In this document: one piece after another, positions 1-5,161 of the stretch
Layout of the letters: each line of letters starts with the position of its first letter
Numbering within the stretch: position 1 is the first letter of the stretch
From: Candidatus Uhrbacteria bacterium RIFOXYB12_FULL_58_10
GTDB taxonomy: Bacteria; Patescibacteriota; Patescibacteriia; 2-12-FULL-57-11
Length of the DNA: 5,161 nucleotides
Assembly (NCBI GenBank): GCA_943359495.1
Contig: CALRHY010000056.1
Span: 1-5,161 of the forward strand
Direction of reading: 5' to 3'
The notes under the pieces: model-generated
Told to the model about the DNA's origin: nothing
Database searches by the model: none
Seen by the model: the letters and a program-made list of their open reading frames with translations, nothing else
Made by a program: the position numbers and the translations under genes

Positions 1-730
1 CGGCGGTTTGCCATTTCACGCCGGCAAAAATGATCATGGCGATGGCAAGCGTCACGACTGCTCCAGTCGCAAATGCATAGAGGCCAGCGATGTATTGGCC
101 GATGTAGGGGATGATGTAGCCGTCCTTAAAACTTCCTCCTGGCCCAGTGAACGGTTGGAGGCCGGGGATTTCGATGGCGAGTTGGGGAATGATCGGCTTC
201 GGCGGGACGATGTCTATTTGGTGGTTTTCCCCATCGCCACCAATAGGATTTTTTCCGCCTATAATCTTTCCCTCGCAGGTATTGACGGTCGTGCAGTCAC
301 CGCTCGATAAGGTAAAGTCTATAGAAACAGGGATATCTTTGCCCGCTTTTGCCGATGATTTGCTGTGTGATCCAAGGAGATCGCAGGCGACTTTGTCTGG
401 GACGGGAAAACACGATTCAGTAATAGCATCTATTGTTTTTTCGCAACAGCTGGTTGGGGCTTTGCCGGCGCAGATGTCTAGACTCGTGCATTCTTGCTCG
501 CGCCAAACGTTCATTTTGCCGCTGCTCGTCTTATAAGCGCCGCAGTCGGCGGTGGAAGTGAGGGGGAAACATGCAGTAACATCTTCCACACTTGTTGCGT
601 CCGTACTATTTTCTGTAAGCAAGATGCAGCAGCCGGTGGCTATCGCATGCGCTAGTAACGGTACTGTAAAAAAAAATGACGCTACAACTATGAGCGAAAG
701 TCGATGAGTGATGGAATGTGAAACAGTCAT
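1..730 (-). CDS. Cys-rich exported protein with C-terminal T4SS-pilin-like membrane segment (3' end off window)
   Basis: The frame is open for 243 codons from ATG (730-728) to the left edge, with no stop, so the C-terminus is missing. Residues 11-29 form a hydrophobic signal peptide ending LLAHA, giving a likely signal peptidase I site after Ala29. Residues 30-155 hold 12 cysteines (34, 35, 54, 63, 81, 87, 95, 96, 107, 116, 146, 152), with a CC...CFP-x6-C pattern occurring twice. A Gly/Pro-rich linker (158-200) leads to a hydrophobic segment, about 205-238, ending GVKWQTA. That end resembles the first membrane helix of CPR type IV secretion pilin-like proteins, which typically read G-x-x-W-x-T-(A/S)-G-G. 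The start lies 3 nt after the stop of the DsbA-like gene, with no Shine-Dalgarno, so translational coupling is likely. The even cysteine count and the neighbour suggest disulfide bonding outside the membrane. The exported, Cys-rich nature is well supported; the pilin relationship is a recognition-level guess. Confidence 0.8.
   Translation of the reverse strand, partial: MTVSHSITHRLSLIVVASFFFTVPLLAHAIATGCCILLTENSTDATSVEDVTACFPLTSTADCGAYKTSSGKMNVWREQECTSLDICAGKAPTSCCEKTIDAITESCFPVPDKVACDLLGSHSKSSAKAGKDIPVSIDFTLSSGDCTTVNTCEGKIIGGKNPIGGDGENHQIDIVPPKPIIPQLAIEIPGLQPFTGPGGSFKDGYIIPYIGQYIAGLYAFATGAVVTLAIAMIIFAGVKWQTA
383..637 (-). repeat. Internal duplicated cysteine motif (protein level)
   Basis: Within the Cys-rich protein, residues 32-63 (nt 637-542) and 93-116 (nt 454-383) share the pattern T-x-C-C, a variable spacer (18 versus 10 residues), then C-F-P and a second Cys exactly 8 residues after the first (FPLTSTAD versus FPVPDKVA between them). 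The region between the two copies holds two further cysteines (81 and 87). This looks like two copies of a small disulfide-stabilised unit, although little else is conserved between them. Confidence 0.5.
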
Positions 731-733
731 AGA

Positions 734-1408
734 TTACAGGGCTGTTTGTGCCTCTGCTGCTTTGAGTGCTGCGGTAAGGTCTGCTGGGGTCAGCTGTCCG
801 GAGAGGCGGAGCGAGCCAAGAAAAAAGTACGGCGTTGCGTCTATGCCGAGTGCAATTGCTTCATCAACATTGCGGAGAATGAGGGGATCTTCTTCTTTAT
901 TCTGCATACAAGAGAGGAATTTCCCAGTGCTCAGCCCCAACTGTTCTGCGAGTTGCGGGTACAGTGTTGCATTTAGGCTTTCTTGGTTTTTGAAGAGGGC
1001 ATCGTGGTATTCCCAAAACTTGCCTTGCCTCCCCGCACAGCGGGCAGCGTTGGCGGCGTTCTGTGATTCGTGGTGGAGGGAGACGTTGGGCAAGTCTTTC
1101 CAGACAAGGACGAGGTTCGGGTGGGCGATAAGTGCGTCGTTGATCGTTTTTTCCATTTCTCCACAGTAACGGCATTGGTAATCGCCGAATTCAACTAAGG
1201 TGATAGTGCCGCGGACATTGCCACGTTTTGGATCGATGAAGCTGATGGTCGGCGTTCCCAAGGTTGCGGAATTGGGTTGATTGACGAGGACCTGCTCCGT
1301 TCGTTTTTTAAACGGTTCAAAAATGACCAAGCTGTAGAAAACAAGGAAGAAACCGAGAAGCAGAAATAGCAGAAGGATGACGACATTTCGTCCTTTATTC
1401 ATACGCAT
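734..1408 (-). CDS. Membrane-anchored DsbA-like thiol:disulfide oxidoreductase (thioredoxin fold)
   Basis: This 224-residue protein has an N-terminal membrane anchor (about residues 8-30, preceded by Arg/Lys), a linker to about residue 50, and a DsbA-like thioredoxin fold outside the membrane. The strand before the active site reads TLVEFGDYQCRYCGEME, giving redox motif CRYC at Cys79 and Cys82 (nt 1174-1163). The helical insertion contains ARCAGRQGKFWEYHDALF (123-139), typical of the Thioredoxin_4/DsbA-like family. The cis-proline loop is ATPYFFLG, with Pro193. Cys124 and Cys167 could form the second, structural disulfide known from related DsbA-like proteins. Expected role: oxidising or isomerising cysteines in exported proteins. 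The ATG at 1408 lies 3 nt after the propeller stop; a second ATG two codons later (1402) is an equally possible start. No Shine-Dalgarno is visible. The 12-cysteine protein follows 3 nt downstream and is the obvious candidate substrate (inference). Confidence 0.9.
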   Translation of the reverse strand: MRMNKGRNVVILLLFLLLGFFLVFYSLVIFEPFKKRTEQVLVNQPNSATLGTPTISFIDPKRGNVRGTITLVEFGDYQCRYCGEMEKTINDALIAHPNLVLVWKDLPNVSLHHESQNAANAARCAGRQGKFWEYHDALFKNQESLNATLYPQLAEQLGLSTGKFLSCMQNKEEDPLILRNVDEAIALGIDATPYFFLGSLRLSGQLTPADLTAALKAAEAQTAL

Positions 1409-1411
1409 GCA

Positions 1412-2650
1412 TTATCGCAAGCGGATTTCCCGCAAGGCGCCGCTCTGTAGTTCTGTGTAGTAGAGGGTGGAACCGTCTTTGGTGATCACGACTTTCGAAA
1501 TAGCAGCCGGATCTTCCGGAGTGGCGACAAGGCGAAATTGGCCCGTCGCAAGGTCGACGCGGTAGAGGTCATCTGGTGTATCGTTGGCGATACCGCGTCC
1601 AAATCCCGCGCCGGTTGGCAGTTCACGCGGCGCTGCACAGTAGGCGACGGTGGCACTCGAAAAGCCACATTTATCTGCCCAGGTCAGTAAGCCGATGGAT
1701 TTTCGATCTGCACCGATGGCGTCACCGCGTCCATTCACCACCCACAATGCAGGCTTCCAATCACTTGCTGCATTGGCCGCACTGTACAAGATACGAGCGC
1801 CATCCGGAGACCAGACGGTCTGTACACCCAGCCCTTGGACCACGAGTCCGCGGAAGTTTTCCTTGTTCTTCCCGATTGGGATGATTTCTTGTTCGCCGAG
1901 CGGACGTGCCTGGCCGGTGCGCGAAAAGGCGATCATGTCGTTGTTCGGCGAGTAGGAAACAGTGACCAAAGCTTCGTTGCGGCCAAGTTCTGCAACCGGT
2001 CGTGCGTTTGATCCATCTGGGTTTGCGAGAATGAGGAAGCGGTTGTTTTCTGCCGCACCAAGGCTTTTTGCCACAATCTCATTGCCATTTGTTGCCCAGG
2101 AAAAATCTTCCCAATGGCTTGGGAGGGTAACTTGGGCTTGCTTTTCAAAATCAAAAAAGATTTTTCGGTTGTCCGGGAATTGCAAAATTGCTTTTGCATC
2201 TCCGGTGGGCGACCAGGATGTTTCTCGGACGCCGGGAAATACTTTGTCTGTAAGCGGAACGGAAGCTCCAGTCTTCGGGTCTATTTTGAAATATTGTCCG
2301 GTCGAACGATCGTAGTAATAGATACTTTTTCCGTCTGCTGCGAGCTGTGGATCGCTGACGACTGTTGGTACAAGGGTGGTTGATTGCGTCAACCCACCAC
2401 TGGCAATTTCGGCTGCGGCGGATGCGGGGGGGAGTCCTATTCCCGTACCACCCGCCCCTTCATTCACATTTGCGCCTCCCAGGATTCCTTCATTTGCAAG
2501 CGGGAGTCCGCCGCCAGCTTGCTGCCCCGGGTTCAGAATGCCGCCCGGGTTTATGACCGCACGAAAGAAGACTGCGTAGACAACGTATCCGATTGCGACA
2601 ATGAGGAGAACAAAGAACGAAATGAGCAGGATTCTGCGCCAGCGATACAT
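1412..2650 (-). CDS. Membrane-anchored TolB-like (PD40/WD40-like) beta-propeller protein
   Basis: The 412-residue protein has a basic N-terminus (MYRWRR), one membrane helix (about 7-29), a Gly/Pro/Asn-rich flexible linker (about 34-95), and then a beta-propeller to the C-terminus. Blade signatures repeat: DPQLAADGKSIYYYD (100-114), ETSWSPTGDAKAILQF (143-158), DFSWATNGNEIVAKS (182-196), TVSYSPNNDMIAFSR (230-244), TVWSPDGARILYS (278-290), CGFSSATVAYCAAP (328-341) and SKVVITKDGSTLYYTE (385-400). That fits about seven blades. Cys328 and Cys338 flank one blade strand and could form a disulfide outside the membrane. Such propellers usually act as protein-binding scaffolds; no catalytic residues are evident, and the partner is unknown. 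An in-frame TAG upstream with no intervening start supports ATG 2650. The gene is first in the second transcription unit, behind the promoter near 2701-2709, and runs into the DsbA-like gene with a 3-nt gap. It is not assigned as TolB itself, because the TolB N-terminal domain and Tol-Pal neighbours are absent. Confidence 0.85.
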   Translation of the reverse strand: MYRWRRILLISFFVLLIVAIGYVVYAVFFRAVINPGGILNPGQQAGGGLPLANEGILGGANVNEGAGGTGIGLPPASAAAEIASGGLTQSTTLVPTVVSDPQLAADGKSIYYYDRSTGQYFKIDPKTGASVPLTDKVFPGVRETSWSPTGDAKAILQFPDNRKIFFDFEKQAQVTLPSHWEDFSWATNGNEIVAKSLGAAENNRFLILANPDGSNARPVAELGRNEALVTVSYSPNNDMIAFSRTGQARPLGEQEIIPIGKNKENFRGLVVQGLGVQTVWSPDGARILYSAANAASDWKPALWVVNGRGDAIGADRKSIGLLTWADKCGFSSATVAYCAAPRELPTGAGFGRGIANDTPDDLYRVDLATGQFRLVATPEDPAAISKVVITKDGSTLYYTELQSGALREIRLR

Positions 2651-2659
2651 AGAGGAAAC

Positions 2660-2676
2660 AACGGCAGAACGCCGTT
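2660..2676 (-). other. Hairpin in the leader of the propeller gene
   Basis: There is a perfect 6-bp inverted repeat, AACGGC / GCCGTT, around a 5-nt loop, 10 nt upstream of the propeller start. On the minus strand it is preceded by ACAA and followed by GTTTCCTCT, so the U-tract is too poor for a convincing intrinsic terminator. It would sit between the predicted transcription start (near 2694) and the ATG. It may affect ribosome access or mRNA stability, or be a weak terminator for the upstream unit with read-through. Confidence 0.4.
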
Positions 2677-2700
2677 TTGTAAGGAGGACGATTGGCTTCT

Positions 2701-2709
2701 AGTATAGCA
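2701..2709 (-). promoter_or_regulatory. Extended -10 promoter for the propeller-dsb-pilin-like unit
   Basis: The minus strand reads TGCTATACT, an extended -10 (TG-N followed by TATACT, 5 of 6 to TATAAT). It lies in the only sizeable intergenic gap and points at the propeller gene. The -35 is weak: TCGAGA (2731-2726) matches TTGACA at 4 of 6 but with a 19-bp spacer, which is tolerable for extended -10 promoters. The predicted start is near 2694, giving a leader of roughly 44 nt. Confidence 0.5.
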
Positions 2710-2744
2710 GGTCTTCGCTGTTTTTTCTCGACGTTGTTCTTGAT

Positions 2745-3356
2745 CTAGTGGAGCTTGGGAAATAAGGAACAGAATGATCCAAGTGCGTTACATAGATCGG
2801 CGATTTTTGAAAGCATGGCGTATATTGCAAAAAAGAGAATAGTCGCGACAATCATGGAAAGCAGTCCGCCGAGTACCCATGCGGCGCCGAGCGGAACTTC
2901 TGCTGGCTTTAGTTTGGTAATGAGACCAGTGATACCAAAGATCGGGAAGCGAACCGGTTTTCCGCCGCTCAGAAAATTAACCAGGAAAAGCGGGACGAAG
3001 TAGAAAAGAAAAATGATCGGTGCAAGGAGTACTGGAATGATGATGGTAAAAAAAGTTGCGGAATAAAAGATCTGCAACCCTTTTCGTATACCGCTCCAGA
3101 TCAAGGACCAGGCATCCTCTTCAGCCTTGTTTTCGCCACCTGTTCCTGGCGAGGATTTCGCTTTGTTTGTCGAACCTGGGGTAGAACCCGCAAGCGCACC
3201 ATTTGTTGTTCCGGAAACGCGCGCTGCATCTAGTGCTCGGCGTGCGGATTGTTGGTCTTGTCCGCTAGCAGATCGAGTGGGAAGTGTCGGTGGTAGTGCG
3301 CGCGCATGACTTCGCTCGCGCGCCAAATCGCGTTGGTACTGAAATGCATCCCCCAT
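2745..3356 (-). CDS. Hypothetical membrane protein, 203 aa, with disordered N-terminal region
   Basis: I do not recognise a family. Residues 1-80 are hydrophilic and low-complexity (rich in Ala, Arg, Ser, Gly, Thr) and probably unstructured and cytoplasmic. An amphipathic stretch rich in Trp and Ile (82-92) leads into a 35-residue hydrophobic region (94-129) broken by Pro108 and Pro113, either one long helix plus a re-entrant part or a tight hairpin. A short loop (130-156, with GGKPVRFP) is followed by a second clear membrane helix (157-182) and a short tail with Cys189 and Cys196. The ATG at 3356 is the only reasonable start: the first in-frame stop upstream is the clpC TAA itself, 15 nt away, and no other start lies between. 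There is no Shine-Dalgarno. The spacing implies co-transcription with clpC. The multi-pass layout next to a pilin-like gene invites comparison with secretion-channel subunits, but nothing in the sequence proves it. Confidence 0.75.
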   Translation of the reverse strand: MGDAFQYQRDLARERSHARALPPTLPTRSASGQDQQSARRALDAARVSGTTNGALAGSTPGSTNKAKSSPGTGGENKAEEDAWSLIWSGIRKGLQIFYSATFFTIIIPVLLAPIIFLFYFVPLFLVNFLSGGKPVRFPIFGITGLITKLKPAEVPLGAAWVLGGLLSMIVATILFFAIYAMLSKIADLCNALGSFCSLFPKLH

Positions 3357-3371
3357 AGAGCGCTGTCTGCG

Positions 3372-5161
3372 TTAATGGTAGCGCAGCGTATCGTTTGCCG
3401 CATCAACCGTGAAGACTCGTTGCTTTCCCATTGTACCAGCAAGGAGGCGGGTGGCGAGCGGCGATTCAATTTTTTCTTGGAGGACGGTGCGAACTGCACG
3501 AGCGCCCATGCGTCCGGCATCGCAGGCGGCCACTAGAAGTTTGACTGCTTTTGGCGTGACACGGACGCGGATACCGCGATGGGCGATGTGGGTGTTGATG
3601 CGGCGGAGTTCTTCGGTGAGTATGGTGCTGATATCCGCGGTATCCAATGGTCGGAATACCAAAATGTTATCCAAACGATTGATGAGTTCCGGGCGGAAAA
3701 ATTGTTGCGCTTCGCGTCGGACATCTTGGAGCAAGGCGGCGCCGGACGCGTTCTCTGAAGCAAAACCAAGCGTCCCTTTGCGGAATTTTTCCCCACCGAT
3801 GTTTGATGTCAGGATAATCAGCGCATGCGAAAAGTAGACGGTACGCCCGGTTGCGTCGGTCAGTTTTCCATCTTCTAAGATTTGCAGGAGGATGTTTAAG
3901 ACATCTGGATGTGCTTTCTCGACTTCATCAAAAAGGACAACGCTGTAGGGACGGCGTTTGATCAGGTCTGTCAGTTTTGTGCCGTCACGGTAGCCAACGT
4001 AGCCAGCCGGTGAGCCGAGCATTTTCGAGACGGTAAACGATTCACCAAACTCGGACATGTCGAGTCGGAGCAATGCTTTCGGGTCGTGGAACAATTCTTC
4101 GGCGAGTGCTGTCGCAAGCGATGTTTTTCCGACACCGGATTGTCCAAGGAACAGAAAACTGCCAAGCGGCCTGCCTGGGCGGGTGAGCCCGGCACGGGCG
4201 CGGCGGACGTGTTCGCCGATACTGCGCAGAACCACATCTTGCCCGACGACGCGTTGCGCGAGCCGTTTTTCGAGATCTTCAAGCTCGCCTGTTTCTTCTG
4301 CCAAAATACTCGATTCTGGGACGCCGGTGATGTGCGCGATGACCGAAGCGATATCCCGCTGTCCGATGGTTGCTGCGGGGACGATGGTTTTCGGCTTGGT
4401 GTTTTCCAGGACGCTGAGCTGTAGTGCGAGTGTGGCCTCCTGTTCTTTCAATTCCAACGCTTCGACAAATTGTTCATTTTGCACGGCTTCTTGTTTTTTA
4501 TTTTTTATTGCAGCAAGTTTTTCTTCTAACACGGTACGTTCTTTGTTTTTTGGTGAGCCGAGTTTGACGCGCAGTGCCGCGCTCGCTTCGTCGATAAGGT
4601 CGATGGCTTTGTCTGGGAAGGTGCGGTCTTGGAGATAGCGCCCACCGAGTGCGACTGCAGCGGTGATTGCTTCGTCGGAGATGTGTACGGAGTGGAAGGT
4701 TTCGTATTGGCTGCGGATGCCGCGCAAAATCTCCTCAGTTTCTGCAGGGGATGGTTCATGGACGCTGATCGCTTGGAAACGGCGATCAAGTGCTGGATCG
4801 GATTCGATGCTTTTTTTGTATTCAGTGATTGTGGTCGCGCCAATGCAGCGAATTTCACCGCGGGCCAAGGCAGGCTTGAGAATATTCGCTGCGTCCATGG
4901 AGCCAGAGGCTGCGCCGGTGCCACTGATGTTGTGAACTTCATCGATGAATAAAATAATATCCGGTCGTATTTTGATTTCGTCGATAATTTGTTTAATTCG
5001 TCCTTCAAATTCACCGCGGTAAACGGTGCCAGCGACGACGAGCGCGAGGTCGAGCCCGAGTAAGCGTTTGCCGCGCAAGACATCGGGAACGGTGCCTTGG
5101 ACAATGCGGCGCGCCAGCCCTTCGACGATCGCCGTCTTTCCGACACCAGGATCGCCAAGCA
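3372..5161 (-). CDS. clpC: ClpC-type AAA+ unfoldase, ATP-binding subunit of a Clp protease (5' end off window)
   Basis: The frame is open to the right edge; 595 residues are visible, beginning inside the first ATPase domain, so roughly the first 200 residues of a usual ClpC are missing. Numbering from the first visible residue: NBD1 Walker A GDPGVGKT (2-9), pore loop VYRGEFEG (46-53), Walker B ILFIDEVH (69-76), sensor 1 GATT, paired Arg fingers (126-127). A short middle region (211-248) contains a UVR-like coiled coil (EAVQNEQFVEALELKEQEA). NBD2 has Walker A GQSGVGKT (339-346), pore loop GYVG (386-389), Walker B VVLFDEVEKAH (407-417), sensor 1 TSN (451-453), Arg finger in FRPELINRLD (488-497) and sensor 2 GAR (552-554). 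The short middle domain and UVR motif argue for ClpC over ClpB. The LGF tripeptide (464-466, nt 3770-3762) sits where ClpP-docking loops occur, so it should feed a ClpP protease. A TTG at 5078 is only an internal codon, not the start. Confidence 0.93.
   Translation of the reverse strand, partial: LGDPGVGKTAIVEGLARRIVQGTVPDVLRGKRLLGLDLALVVAGTVYRGEFEGRIKQIIDEIKIRPDIILFIDEVHNISGTGAASGSMDAANILKPALARGEIRCIGATTITEYKKSIESDPALDRRFQAISVHEPSPAETEEILRGIRSQYETFHSVHISDEAITAAVALGGRYLQDRTFPDKAIDLIDEASAALRVKLGSPKNKERTVLEEKLAAIKNKKQEAVQNEQFVEALELKEQEATLALQLSVLENTKPKTIVPAATIGQRDIASVIAHITGVPESSILAEETGELEDLEKRLAQRVVGQDVVLRSIGEHVRRARAGLTRPGRPLGSFLFLGQSGVGKTSLATALAEELFHDPKALLRLDMSEFGESFTVSKMLGSPAGYVGYRDGTKLTDLIKRRPYSVVLFDEVEKAHPDVLNILLQILEDGKLTDATGRTVYFSHALIILTSNIGGEKFRKGTLGFASENASGAALLQDVRREAQQFFRPELINRLDNILVFRPLDTADISTILTEELRRINTHIAHRGIRVRVTPKAVKLLVAACDAGRMGARAVRTVLQEKIESPLATRLLAGTMGKQRVFTVDAANDTLRYH

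Noticed and set aside
8..536. Two overlapping plus-strand open frames (8-310 and 147-536)
   Set aside because: They lie antisense to the continuous minus-strand Cys-rich frame, have no domain-like composition, and lack a promoter or ribosome site; read as shadows.
629..643. Lipoprotein signal (lipobox) at Cys34 of the Cys-rich protein
   Set aside because: The residues before Cys34 are A-T-G, lacking the usual Leu/Val/Ile at -3, while an A-H-A signal peptidase I site lies just upstream.
1409..1416. GATAAT (minus strand) as a -10 box before the dsb-like gene
   Set aside because: It overlaps the propeller stop codon only a few bases before the ATG, so a transcript would start inside the coding region, and no -35 is evident; operon read-through is simpler.
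1421..1433. Short inverted repeat GCGG-N5-CCGC just upstream of the dsb-like start
   Set aside because: Only 4 bp of stem, lies inside the last codons of the propeller gene and has no T-tract; probably just codon choice for an Arg-rich tail.
2680..2687. Perfect Shine-Dalgarno TAAGGAGG on the plus strand
   Set aside because: No start codon follows at a useful distance and the plus frame stops at TAG within about 15 nt, so it serves no visible gene; its minus-strand reading as a CCTCC element is reported separately.
3295..3325. GCGCGC-rich partial palindrome near the start of the 203-residue gene
   Set aside because: It lies in the coding region for the Arg/Ala-rich N-terminus, arms are interrupted, and no repeat copies are seen elsewhere; composition explains it.
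4057..4638. 193-codon plus-strand open frame opposite clpC
   Set aside because: The minus strand here encodes unmistakable ClpC motifs; the plus frame is Ser/Arg/Cys-rich low-complexity, as expected of an antisense shadow.
3372..5161. ClpB disaggregase
   Set aside because: The middle region is far too short for the ClpB coiled-coil propeller and a ClpP-docking-type LGF is present.

Overview
The window reads as a gene-dense, all-minus-strand segment of a bacterial chromosome. The best lineage guess is a Patescibacteria/CPR-type bacterium. This rests on protein character, not on a marker gene: a membrane-anchored TolB-like beta-propeller with a Cys-pair blade, a Cys-rich exported protein ending in a T4SS-pilin-like membrane segment, and a ClpC-type unfoldase in the same stretch. 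The standard code fits (stops used are TAA, TAG, TAA, TAA, and no internal TGA has to be read through). None of the four visible start codons has a clear Shine-Dalgarno sequence. The lineage call is an inference.

Layout in transcription order (right to left). (1) 5161-3372: a ClpC-type AAA+ unfoldase, cut at its 5' end inside the first nucleotide-binding domain. (2) After 15 nt, 3356-2745: an unrecognised 203-residue membrane protein, probably co-transcribed with clpC. (3) A 94-nt gap, 2744-2651, the only real intergenic space. It carries an extended -10 promoter element and a hairpin in the leader. (4) 2650-1412: a membrane-anchored beta-propeller protein. (5) After 3 nt, 1408-734: a membrane-anchored DsbA-like thiol oxidoreductase. 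(6) After 3 nt, 730-1: a 243-codon open frame that runs off the left edge. It encodes an exported protein with 12 cysteines and a C-terminal hydrophobic segment resembling patescibacterial type IV secretion pilin-like proteins.

How the genes may work together: the second unit (propeller, DsbA-like, Cys-rich pilin-like) looks like an envelope cassette. The thiol oxidoreductase is translated directly before a protein that almost certainly needs disulfides, and the propeller also has a cysteine pair in its extracytoplasmic domain. The simplest model is a dedicated oxidative-folding enzyme serving surface components made from the same transcript. The ClpC/membrane-protein unit upstream may be independent or may supply quality control. 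The functional link is inference; the order, spacing and motifs are read directly from the sequence.
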